Below are positions 13,701 to 24,404 of a stretch of DNA of 64,000 bases, piece after piece. Each line of letters starts with the position of its first letter. The stretch's first letter is position 1. Source of the stretch: Paratinospora sagittata (lineage: Eukaryota > Streptophyta > Magnoliopsida > Ranunculales > Menispermaceae); contig CM069599.1 of the NCBI GenBank assembly GCA_035771175.1, positions 37,883,707 to 37,947,706 of the forward strand, written 5' to 3'. The notes beneath the pieces are model-generated. The model did no database searches and was not told the DNA's origin. It saw only the letters and a program-made list of their open reading frames with translations. Position numbers and translations under genes: made by a program.

Positions 13701-16700
13701 ATTTATCAAAGTACTTGTCCCCATACTCCTTAACAAAATGGTCTTGCTGAACAATAAATGACATTACTGAATGTCGTATGCACATTATTGTTTGGCATGT
13801 CCATTCCTAGGGCTTATTGGGCAGATGTTGTCCTTAAAGCTTGTCATTTGATAATCAAATGCCATCATCAGTCCTTGAGAATCAATCTCCTTTCCCTTTG
13901 TTATTTCCTAACCAACAAGCTTTTAGTCTGCCTCCTTGAGTGTTTGGGTGTGTTGCCTTTGTTCATGTCGCTAGTCCTAGTCAAGATAAGATGTTCCCCG
14001 TTCTATTAAGTGTGCTTTCCAAGGTTACTCTAGCAGTCAAAAAGGTTAAAGTGTTATTGTCATGTTTCACATTGCTACTTTCTTAGTGTCGTCGCCACCT
14101 TCTTTGAGTCCACTTCTTATTTTTCATATCTTGGCCCACAGCTTCACACAGATATTATTTCTTCAAGTCAAGGGGAGTTCAACCCTTGTGCATCGGTGGT
14201 CCCTATACCAGTGACATTAGTCCCAACTTAGACTTCTCATGGTTCATCATGGGTTATAAATGAGACACCATTAATAGCTAAGGCGGATCCCTAGTGCTAC
14301 AGTGTCAATCCTATTGATAGGTGTACTCAGTTAGGCTATTCAGTTCTCATTGTACACATCTTTATCGTGTGACTCGTGTCGGGTCATTGTGATAATCACA
14401 CATAACCCCTTTACAACAGAATTAACTGTGGCATTGGCCATCATTCCATCAAATACATCTACCAAGGTGAATAGAACTGCAGAGATAAGGCTTCCCAGAA
14501 AAAGTTTTCAGTTTTTTTCCTTGACTTCTAGCTAGCATTTTTTCTCTTTTTCTGCAATAATAGGAAATGGAAAGCGCAACGTGCAAACAAGACATTATCT
14601 TTTTCATCTATGTTTTTCTATAATGAAACAATTATAGAAATTAGAAAAGCGTTTGAACCTAATATTCCACAATAAATCTAAGATAAGCATGACCTTCAGA
14701 AAGTATAATAAAAGAGATGACAATTCAGAAGTTTTTATAGTGATGGGAATGATACAAAAAAATGCTGATAAATCCACCAACTGTAGAAAATTGTTCATAG
14801 GTGGAACTATGCAAAAATTGGACCATACTTGTCACGATTCCTTATCAGTGTGCTTGCAAGCCAGCCAGAGGAAAGAGTTTCCTTGAGATAAGTTGGAGAG
14901 ACTGCACTGAAAAGAAAAGAAGCACATCAAATATTTGACAAAAAAAAAGCATGTGCAAATAAGAGAAATTCAATTATATTTTTAATGAACAAATAGGATT
15001 TGGGAACTTGATCCAATGACATTTGAATGCTAAATACAGTAAACTTTGTAATTTAGAAGCTACGTTTTTTAACAAACATGATATCAGTGTGTCACACATG
15101 AATTGACAGAGAAGCACTTTTTGAACAGTTTCCACAAGGGGTAGAAGTTCGTGCATGTAAGCTGTATGTTGTATGAATGTCTACATGCATGTGTCTGCCT
15201 ATTTGTGCAGCTTATATACTTATAAATCTATGCTTAAATTTCCAATAAGAAAAAGAATTTCACATGAATAAAGACAACTGACTGGTCGGCTTTAGAATTT
15301 CACTTGCTAACTTACCAACTTGTTTGGAAACATACTTAAATGGACAAAGACAACTTTGAGTTAGAATTTCACTTGCTTTTTTTAGTCTTTGACATGGCCT
15401 TCTCAGTGCCATTGATTTAGATATAATTAATGTACACAAAAACCTTCATAAATCACTTTAACAAATTTTATTTTATTTATTTAATGTATGGATAATTTTT
15501 TTTAGTTACCTGAAATGATGGTATTTCCAACATATCCATTTTGTTTGTATTTGAGTTAACCCCTAAAAAAGTTTTGTAAAAACCAGATTAGTTATTCGTG
15601 TCCTCACAATTAGTGTTGTTTCCTTTCCTTTCAAGAAAACCATGGAGACCACTAAAAGCATTTTAATTATATTCAACAGGCAAAGGGGAACCAACAGTGG
15701 GTTGGCGCAGTTGGCATGCGAAAGGAGGATGGGATCCCGAAGGCGGATGTTCAACTCACGGCAACGACATTGGTGAGGGATTAGTTGGTGATACAGTGAA
15801 GAAGCGGGAGTCATACACTCATGAAGAAGTGATCTACCGTACATTGGATAGCTAGATACCCTCGGGGTTAGGATCTTAGGAATTGGGTTGTATCTTCTCA
15901 AAAAAGAAAAAAGAAAAAGATCAAAGGGGCCAACTCATCATTTTATTTAGATAGGCGGTATCTCAATATAGAGGAAAATGTGAAAGACTATTTTGAAATT
16001 TGTGTTTACAACAAAAAACATACACAAAAACCAGTATTGGCTACATGAATCCGCTTCCTCTACTCTATTCCATCAAGGGCAAAGTTGACAATTATAGCAC
16101 AAGCACTTACATTTTTCTTAATTATCTTTACCCATGTTATTATATGTATTCCTTCGCCTCTATCATTACTGTTAACATTCAATAGGTCACTCTTCATAAC
16201 TAGTGCATCGAGTCTTTGTTGTATGTGACCAAACCATCGTAATCTCTTCCATTTTATCTCCAACTAGGACTACTCCCACCATTTTTTGAATACGCTCATT
16301 TCTAGTTTTGTCTTTCAATGTTTTACCACATGTCCCATTTTAACATTCATATTTGATTAGCTTTGTTATTGCGTTATTTCTTTATCATCCAACATTTTAT
16401 TCTATAAAGCATGGTCAACTAATTTTGGTCTTATAAAATTTTTCTTTCAACTTCAATGAGATACATGGATCATATAATATTCCAAAAGCACTCCTCCACC
16501 TTTCTTTAATTTCATGGTTTGCATCCTCGCCTATTCCTCCCTCTAGATGAATAATTAAACCCAAATTCCTAAAATTTTTGCTCTTTGGTATTTCTTTGCT
16601 TCCATTCTTAACTGCCTGTCCATCTATTTTTCTACTTAAATTTAGTGTATTCAGTCTAAGTCCTACTAATCTTATATCTTTTGGATTCTAAAGTTTCTTT

Positions 16701-19700
16701 ACGAACATCTAATTTAATCTTAATTTAGTTTCACAAATTAGAGATTTAGATTGTATCATCAACAAAAGACCTACGTCATAAAATATGCTTAGTCAATCAT
16801 CCATAACTAGTGCAAAAAAAAGGGGGGGCTTAAGACCAATCTTGGTATAAACCTATTGTTATTGAAAACTCTATAGTTATTAGTTTCTCGTATTGTTGTT
16901 TTTATTATTATTATTTTGTTTTACTATGAGCATCATCCATTGAACATATCCTATACCAAGTCCAAATACCTATTTGTAACTATTTTTCCCTATTACCCAC
17001 CTTATTATATTTCAAGAGACTCTATCATCAAATAAATAAAAGCTACATAAAGGTCTTTCCTCTTCACCTTACACCTCTTCATCAATCTCCTCAATAAGTA
17101 CAAAGCTTCCATGGTCGATCTCTCATGCATAAATCCAAATAAATCTTTTGACACCAAAGATGCAACTCTTACTCTCAACTGCAATCAAACTAATAATGAT
17201 TTTTAACTATAAAATTTATTAGCACTTACACAATTGAGTTACAGTAAACAATTCCTCCTTTCAACAAGCTCAATCGCTCAGGATTGTGACCAATAGTTCG
17301 ATCATCAACAGCCTGCACAGAGAAAAATTTAGAAAATAAGCTCAACATAATTTTTATTTTTTGTAACAAAAAGAATGAAGACTTCCGCCCGAACACCGTT
17401 GATTGAAAGTATATGTAATATGTTTGTGTCCAATGTGAAAAGAAATTGGCAATGACACCAAATGAAACTTTGTACAAATTCAAGAAGTTATGTGGCTACA
17501 TGAATCACGTTCCATTCAATTCTATCAGTGATCACCTTTTGTAATTGGTTAATAGCACCCATATGTTTCCTTATTATTCCATCACCGTCAATTTTGACCA
17601 TCCACTTGCCGTTAGCATCTTTAACTTGCATATCTCACTCCTCACCAGTGAAATTCTTCATATTCGTCTCCAATGACTAAACATAAGTAGAGTACTAGAG
17701 TTCGCCTCAATTTCATAAGTCATCCACCTTCGTCTTCACTACAGTAATTATATATGCCTATTGTTTTCTAGGTACAAATGTACCATTAAAAAATAATAAA
17801 AGTATATTCAAGCCCTAAAGACTTTGAACATGAAGATTATTTTCTAACTGATTGGAGCACAAATTTTCTTATAGCCCTAACCATGATAACACAAGTAATT
17901 AGCCTCCATTAACTTTTAATCATGATGTAGCATGAATGAAATTATATCCACTGTCAAAATAAGATAGATCCAAAGAAATGAAGATGGAAATTAATGTGTT
18001 GATTGAGGCAAATTAAAAGTCAAGCTTCGCTCAAGGAAGTACAGTTAACAAGCAGAATATATTTATTATGTATGCATTACCTATGGCTATTTATGGTCAT
18101 TCACAATTTTATCTCTTATAGTACATTATGGATTTTACTCATGTTAACAGTGGTTTTAATATATAATTTTAGTTGGGATTTAATTTTACATTATTGAATA
18201 ATATTTTTTATGGTCCAATAGTGCCAAATAAATTGCAGATGCCCTCATATAGCTGAAGCAAAAAACTATAGTTACTCCTCATAGCTCTATACCTTGTCCA
18301 TTGTTGCATACAATGATCCATCAAGACCGCACTTACTCAGTTGCTCTTGACTGCCAATTACAAAATTCACAGAAAAAGAGATGCTTTTCAGATGCAACCA
18401 ACAAAAGATATTCATGAAATAATTCAGTACAGTGATTTTTACTAATAAAAGCAATTTGTAAAAAGAACTGAAAGAGGAGGAAAAACAATTACCACCTCAT
18501 ACGATACTAGTAATCAACGTATAATGTTTAAGTTCCTTCACTATGACTTCAAAATATTGGTTACTGGTATAAGAGCTGATGTACAAGCATACACATAACC
18601 GCTTTAAGTTGAAGCAACCTTACTTGTTGCGTATATGGTATTATGACTTTGTTTTCTCTAAAAGACAATGGGGTGATGGCAGGCATTGATGCCAGGTATA
18701 TGGTATTTTGGATCAACCTTGTACGACTTATCAATTATGCTGAAGTTGAAGCAAGCTTGTACTTGATCAGATTCTGTAGTCAATGACACTTATTACAAAG
18801 TTTAGTCTAAAGTATCCACCATTTGGGAGAAACAAACTAGGTGCTATCATATCTGCAATTTTATTTTATTTTTTTGAAAATCAATGTTTTACAAGAGCTC
18901 CAACTTAATGTGTCTGGACCTTCTCACAGAATATTCTTAAGTGGTGAAGTTTCCACCACAGTGCCTCTACATGATTTTACTTGTTGCATATACATTCATT
19001 TAAGATTTTTCCATGAAAAGCAGAAAAGGTATCAACATGATTGCTTGATCTTAACCATCCCAAATAGGAAAAAATTATAATATGGAATATTTTGAATGTT
19101 TCAAGCATGGCCAGCTGTGAGCTAGAAGTTGGTAATGAAGACAAGTTTGCAAACAATAAAATAAAAAAGACACAGAAATGTGGTCATCAAAAGAAAGAAA
19201 CAAAAATTTACCTGCACTCGCCATAATGCTCCAGGTTGTGAATTGTCAAAATTAGTCTTGGCTTCTACAATGACCAAACATGGAAATTATACTTACAATA
19301 ATGTCCACAATTTTTTTTCTTGAGACTTCATCTACAACTAAAGCAACTCAAAAGGCAGATGTTCATAAGTAGAAATACATTAAGTTGTATACCTTAAGTG
19401 ACAGATGATGATACATGTCCCAATAAAGCAGGGACAAAGCACCAGTCTGCCATTCATGGACATGAATGATATCTGGCTGCGTCCCAGTTACCTGTTTTGG
19501 TTATTATGGTTTTTAGAAACTTAACAAATTAAAAAATAAATAAATAAATGAAAGGAAGCTTAAAACCCAAAGGCTCCATGAAAAACAATACAAACAAATA
19601 TCATTCTAGTTTTCCCAACACCAACTCCACTTGGCATGACTTTCTTTGGGTAGCACCAAGTTCCTAATTTGATTTTGGGAGCTTTGAAAAGATCTACGAA

Positions 19701-21131
19701 GAAGTGTGGCAGCATAATTGTCAGTACACAGCTAGCATGGCTTAACCATCAATATATAGCTTTTCTCGAACCCATTTTAGTACTTAGTTCCTATAAGTAC
19801 CAATTATGTATCATGAAGATTGGTGCAAAACTGAAGATAGTCTAGCTAACAGCCTAACTCACAAGTGGAATCAACTTCTATTGTTTTTAGCAATGCAAAA
19901 TGGTAATGTTTTCTTTTCTTTCCTTTTTATGACCCATTTGCCGAAGCACGTATATGTTGGGCAGGCCTGGATCTCTATTAGTACCAATATTGTCCCCAAC
20001 TTAACCACCTTTGGGCCCAGGTGTGGAGTTTTACTCCAAAAGGCCTCGGTACTAATTAAGGTAAAATCTCAACTTATATGTTATGTGATGAACTTGTCCA
20101 TATACATCCCCAAAGGTGGTTAAGTTGCGGATAATATCGGTACTGATAGAGATTCAGGCTACCCAACAGTATAAACCTCCCTATGTACACATATCAGATG
20201 TTTATCTACGACAAGTGGCCCCTTAAGGAAACTTAGCACTCCTACTTCCTAAGGTGGATTTCTGGCCTTTACACTGACCAACCGGTTGCGTAGAAAAGTA
20301 AAGTTAGTAATCCAACGCTTAACAATTAGGCTACTGGGAGATCAAATCACCGACCTGCATCCATTCGAGACAAGCACGACTGAAGAACAAATAAGCCTCC
20401 AGTTCATTGTAGGAGCCACCATATACACCCGGTCCCTTGAAGAACTGATTGGAAGGTTGAATAAGTATGACACAGATGCCTGAAACTACACCTTGATACA
20501 CATTAATAGGAACCCAGTCTCCATCATGATACGAATTATAACTAGTGAGAAGCTTCAAATCATTAATCTGCTCCTTCTGAATGCACTCGTAGAAAGGGAG
20601 CATTATATCCACTTTATGCCCACGCGAAACGCAAGCTCGAGAAAGCCCCGTCACAACATCCCCGAGCCCGCCTACTTTGGCAATTGGTGCCATTTCAGCT
20701 GTGACATGAATGACATGCATAAGATCAGAATCTCTAATTTCTACATCAACTGATTGCTCTGTGCTCGAATTCCATGATGCAAATTCCTTCTTCCAGAATG
20801 GTATTTTATCATCAGGAGAAGGCCAATCAATATCTTCAAGTACACAATCAAAAGAACCACCATTTTTCTCAACATTTAGCTGCAGAATTATAAATCAAAT
20901 TTGTTTAAAATGAATCTAAAAACTTTGCCAAAAACAAAAACAAAAAGAACATACAGCTGAAGAAGCAAATGGGAGGAGATTAGTGGTACGAAGCGATTGA
21001 ACTCTGAATCTGCAATAGCTGTGCATTTGAATCCTTGACACACTGTTGCTATCAGCTTCATGTGAGATGAATGCACTGCGATGAAGCGAAACGAACGGGC
21101 TCTTCTGAGCCAAACTAATGGAAGCGTACAT
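5107..21131 (-). CDS. SS5: plastid starch synthase, SS5-like (GT5/GT1 fold, 15 exons)
   Basis: Starch-synthase family glycosyltransferase (ADP-glucose to glucan), expected in plastids. Minus-strand exons: 21131-20955, 20879-20355, 19491-19393, 19264-19212, 18350-18293, 17312-17230, 14906-14829, 11333-11254, 10636-10443, 9366-9292, 9048-9008, 8675-8570, 8078-7996, 6197-6124, 5219-5107; all phases agree and give 612 aa. The N-terminus (about 1-60) is rich in Ser and basic residues, like a transit peptide. KVGGLGDV (127-134) is the N-lobe nucleotide-sugar loop, HVHEW lies at 244-248, EPCGL at 509-513 and KTGGL at 529-533. The short N-terminal extension without long coiled coils, and phrases such as [17 protein letters not shown], fit SS5 better than SS3 or SS4; that subtype is from memory. 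The donor after exon 2 reads CAG|GTCGGT, which is weak. Introns 2, 6, 7 and 13 carry transposons. Confidence 0.9.
6340..6381. repeat. (AAT)n microsatellite
   Basis: About 14 uninterrupted AAT/ATA units in intron 13 of the starch synthase gene, preceded by a short AAATA run. Read on the minus strand it gives a false poly-Tyr reading frame. Confidence 0.9.
6667..7675 (+). mobile_element. TRIM-type LTR element with three LTR copies
   Basis: Non-coding terminal-repeat retrotransposon in miniature inside intron 13 of the starch synthase gene. LTR-like units start TGTTA at 6667, 6912 and 7568 (TAGCTTGATATTCATTGT in two of them, ATGCATTGT in the first). The first and third are 108 bp and end CTAACA. 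The middle one (6912-7073) shares only its 5' part and ends ATTGACA. After units 1 and 2 come primer-binding-site-like sequences (TTCCATCAGAGT, TGGTATCAAATC; plant initiator-Met PBS is TGGTATCAGAGC). Before units 2 and 3 lies a purine tract (GTGAGGGGGAG, GTGAAGGAGAG). The whole block is flanked by the 5-bp duplication ATTGT (6662-6666 and 7676-7680). The second internal segment is interrupted by a MITE at 7191-7531. Confidence 0.8.
7191..7531. mobile_element. hAT-like MITE nested in the TRIM
   Basis: A 341-bp element with terminal inverted repeats CTATGTTACCCGGAC and GTCCAGGTAACATAG, one mismatch over 15 bp. It is flanked by the 8-bp direct duplication CTCCACGT (7183-7190 and 7532-7539). An 8-bp target duplication fits the hAT superfamily. 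It has no coding capacity. It interrupts the second internal region of the TRIM, so it inserted later than the TRIM. Confidence 0.75.
7708..7743. repeat. (AT)n microsatellite
   Basis: About 17 uninterrupted AT dinucleotides in intron 13 of the starch synthase gene, just outside the TRIM duplication. Confidence 0.9.
11520..14480 (+). mobile_element. degenerate Ty1/copia fragment (integrase region), split by a LINE
   Basis: Decayed copia polyprotein in intron 7 of the starch synthase gene, antisense to the gene. Before the LINE the plus strand reads [16 protein letters not shown] at about 11647-11694, the integrase-core VDDYSR region. After the LINE it continues with SDNALEY, then [13 protein letters not shown] and CLGV-like blocks to about 14100. 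Several stops and frameshifts break it. Outer limits are approximate because I found no LTRs or outer target duplication. A LINE occupies 11808-13638. Confidence 0.75.
11808..13638 (-). mobile_element. 5'-truncated L1-type LINE inserted in the copia fragment
   Basis: Non-LTR retrotransposon end fragment on the minus strand, same direction as the host gene. The reverse-transcriptase YADDT box is at about 13575 ([19 protein letters not shown]). It is followed by an [24 protein letters not shown] segment (about 13000-13290), and by a C-terminal zinc-binding RT domain with [19 protein letters not shown] (about 12280-12345). Stops and frameshifts break the frame. The 3' end (low coordinate) abuts a short A-tail, seen as T8 at 11808-11815. 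The 12-bp direct duplication TCTGACAATGCT flanks it exactly (11796-11807 and 13639-13650), so both borders are defined and 1831 bp were inserted. Confidence 0.88.
15696..15921 (+). mobile_element. tRNA-derived SINE with target-site duplication
   Basis: A 226-bp element in intron 6 of the starch synthase gene. It begins with a Pol III A-box-like TTGGCGCAGTTGGC (about 15702-15715) and a B-box-like GATGTTCAACTC (about 15746-15757), and ends in an A-rich tail of AAAAAAG-type repeats (15899-15920). Near-identical direct repeats flank it: CAAAGGGGAACCAAC (15681-15695) and CAAAGGGGCCAAC (15922-15934). Poly-A tail, internal promoter and target duplication together support a SINE. Confidence 0.75.
16020..17170 (-). 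mobile_element. decayed RTE-type LINE, reverse transcriptase 3' part
   Basis: Minus-strand remnant in intron 6 of the starch synthase gene. Read from high to low coordinates it shows [20 protein letters not shown] (about 17090-17150), then [10 protein letters not shown], then [20 protein letters not shown] (about 16500-16570), then [11 protein letters not shown] (about 16215-16245) and finally [12 protein letters not shown] near 16040. These match the order of blocks in plant RTE-clade reverse transcriptases. Many frameshifts and stops make it inactive. I could not define its borders or a target duplication. Confidence 0.75.
19956..20166. mobile_element. foldback MITE-like inverted repeat
   Basis: A 211-bp palindromic element in intron 2 of the starch synthase gene. 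The left arm (TTGGGCAGGCCTGGATCTCT at 19956, running to about 20014) and the right arm (ending GATTCAGGCTACCCAA at 20166) pair over about 58 bp with roughly ten mismatches, leaving a loop of about 95 bp. No coding capacity. The target duplication is not clear, so the superfamily is unassigned. Confidence 0.65.
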
Positions 21132-22533
21132 TGGTTAACGTCACTGATCAAAATCCCCTGCCTGACTAATAACGCCCCTCTGCAAAAATGAATCAAAGAA
21201 TAAGAATGCATTTACAGTGTCGAGTCGATCATAGGAATTAATCGAACTCCTCAAATCATGAGAAAGTGCTGGAATCAAGAACATTGCTTCTGTCACACCT
21301 TTAAAATTAAGGGTTTAACTGTTCGTGAATGATTTGGATTTCGCTACAGTCTTACAGTGAAGAAGAATGGGAAGAAACAATTAAGAAACTGTACTGTGTA
21401 CATAATAATATAATATATGTATTACTAGTGGTATGAATAATTGGGGAGGGAGGAGGGGACATTAGGTGAAATGAAACGATATATTAATATAGGATAATGT
21501 GTGTCGCAGTTGCGGATGAAAACAAAAAAAATTGAGGAATATTCACTGGGAATGTGAATATTCCTGAGAAAACAACCACTCATACTCCCACTAAAGAGAC
21601 GGCTTAACATCCACGAGGAGCCCATAAATTAACTCTTTATACCTCAATCTTGTATTACCATTTTTGCACATTTTCCTACAAACTAAGTTGATTTATTTAA
21701 GAGATTTTTCTTTTCAAATGACGCATAGTAAGTAGTGAGGAACAAGACTCCACAAAGTACAATTATATTAAATAAACACGGGAGCAAACATAATAGAAAC
21801 GTAGAAGCTCCTACGTCTACGTACGTCTAATCATAAATTCACGCACAATATCCTCTATTTGAGTCTCTTAGATCATCTTAAAGCCACCTAATATATATGG
21901 CTCAAGGACAATTTAAGGGACTCGAACTTTGGAGTACACCAATTAAATTTGTTACTAAGTGTTTTCATCATTTTTCATTGTGATTGAACAAATGCAAGAG
22001 CATACGGTGTTACTATCACATTACTTTAGTGGTCATAAAATTTCAATGACCTATACAACTACATGGTAATAATAGCAACCCTTCAAATGGTGAGGGCATA
22101 TTTACTTTTAAGGATGTCGGTGGTGTATAATAAAAAATACTAAATTGACACATATTTTATACATTTAAAGTATACATCATCATTAATGCATTATTAAATT
22201 GTTTCAAATAATTTGTTCGACACATGATTCGAAATAATCTAATGGTGCATAAAAATAATATACAAAAATAGCATTACTCATGTATAATTTACTTAAATCT
22301 TAATAAATATACAAATTTAAAGTACAATCAGTAATTTAAAAATAATATCACGTGATTAGCATTCATATGCAATCCATTCGACTTGTCCATTGTTTTAGTT
22401 ACTCATAAGGAGTGTTCAATGTTCAAGTTTCGCATTCAGCCAAAATGTATATATTTCAACCCCCACAACGTACGTCATTATTTATCAGTTGGGTGTCACC
22501 AAATGTACCTATTATATCGATATTTTGTAAATA
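21132..22533. other. 5' flank of the starch synthase gene and AT-rich spacer
   Basis: The first part is the presumed 5' leader and promoter of the minus-strand starch synthase gene. I cannot place a transcription start. The rest is AT-rich and shows no recognisable coding sequence or element boundary. Confidence 0.4.
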
Positions 22534-22892
22534 TGTTAAATATTCAAATAATAAATGTATGTATCAAGAAGCATAATATCCAAGTGATATATGTATCTAA
22601 ATAATATATGTACTCAAGTTATACATATATCCAGTGGTATACGTATACTATTTGTATAAATACTCTCCCACATGAATTATGTAGAAAGTCAACTCGCATG
22701 ACTCATGTGGGTTGGTGGTATTATTTAAGTATTCTCTCCCTATAAATATGGAAGAAAATCATGAAGAAGTTGCAAGAAAATAAAAATGAAAAATGAGAGA
22801 AAATGATGAGAAATGAAATAAATTTTATTTCCTTATCAAGTTTGTGATTTATTTAATTTGTATTTACAATTTCATTAGTTAGTTTTATAACA
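22534..22892 (+). repeat. Ty1/copia LTR, copy A
   Basis: A region starting TGTTAAATAT and ending TTTTATAACA that is strongly similar to 39690-40075. It is followed at once by TGTTATCAACACAAAGG, which resembles the ACGTTATCAGCACGA junction common after plant copia LTRs. The 5' border comes from comparing the two copies and may be off by some bases. Decayed internal copia sequence follows to 24399 and resumes after the inserted solo LTR. Confidence 0.65.
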
Positions 22893-24399
22893 TGTTATCA
22901 ACACAAAGGCTCTGCTGAATCAAAGAGTTCAATTATAAAAGATATAATGAGGTAAAATTTCATAATTTTTTATCATATTCATTTATTTAATATATTTTCA
23001 GTTATCCGCATTTTTTATTTTGATTTTGATTTCATAGCCCATTAGTTATGTAGATAAATTCATATAGCATAAAGCTATATTGATATTTTATTTACGTACC
23101 TGAAGTTATCTAGAAGAATTTGTAGCTTGAAGCTATATATTAAGAAATAATTTTCTAGCCTAGAGCTATATTTTTCATAACCAGAAGTTATGTTATAATT
23201 TTATTTATTTATTTATTTATTTCTCTAATATCAAACGTAACATATAATTTATATATTATAACATTATTATAAATTTTAATGTGAAATCACATGAGTTTTG
23301 TTTACGGGACCTACATATTTGTGAATTTGTAAATTAGCCTGAAGCTAATATAATGCATTGACACTAATATTTTATTTTATTATGATGCATTACTAACATT
23401 AACGTTGACACTAATATTTTATTTTATTGTGATGCATTATTATACTAACATTGACACTAACACTAACAGTGATACTATCTTTTTTCTTTTATTATGATGC
23501 ATTATTATACTAACTTTTCTTTTATATTTCTTTTTATTGTTGAATAACTATTTACGATTAATTGGTTGTTTTAATTATTTAATCACTTTTGAAGATTTAA
23601 CATTTTGAACTATGGACAATAAGACATAACCTGAAGTTTATGAACCTCTCACAAAAATTCATAACATTTTATTTAAAGGTTCATCACAATTAATTGCGTC
23701 TGAAGTTGCAATATTACAATCATACGGACCCGAAGTTCATTATGACAAAATGACTAATTGCACCTGATGTTGCAATATTAAAGTTTTATTAGATAAATTA
23801 TATATTTGAAGAAGATATATTTGAGAAGATCAATTATTTTGTACGCGCTCTTGAAGTAGCAATACAAAGTCTTTTAAAATCTTCTCAAAAAAATTTGTGA
23901 TAAAAATCAATACGGTCATCCACTTAAATTTTATATCATTCCCCGAAGTGAATGCTACTTAAATGATCATGAATATGACATGTAACAAAAATCGTGATCA
24001 TGGATAAAAAAATGAATATGACAAATGTAATAATTAAAATTATTATGAGAACCATGATAATTACAATTTGGAATATAGTTACAACCATATATTTTGAAAT
24101 AAATCTATTCTGTTGCACCAGAAGTGGAGTAATCTTATCGTAGCACAAAATATATGTTTATCTGTGTGTTTGCTTTAGGTGTAGAATGAAAAAAATTTGT
24201 GATGTACCTGTTGTATATCAAACATATGATTAATCTATCATGTCTCGATAAAGAAAAAATGCTTAAATTAAAAATTATATTCATGGCTTCATAATAGTGA
24301 ATATTATGTTGTTAAATGAAACAAAATTTTGATATTTATAATGACTTATAATATATCAGATCCAGAACATCTTGGTTGATTTTAAAGATATCTAAAATG
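22893..24399 (+). mobile_element. decayed internal region of the copia element
   Basis: AT-rich sequence with recurrent CCTGAAGTT/CTGAAGTTGCAAT motifs, typical of decayed gag regions of this copia type. The first 450 bp are also present after the second LTR copy (40076-40360). No intact reading frame survives. It is interrupted at 24405 by the solo LTR insertion and seems to continue after 27220. Confidence 0.5.
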
Positions 24400-24404
24400 A
24401 TAGA

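Noticed and set aside
20286..20753. Plus-strand frames of 65 and 86 codons
   Set aside because: Antisense to starch synthase exon 2.
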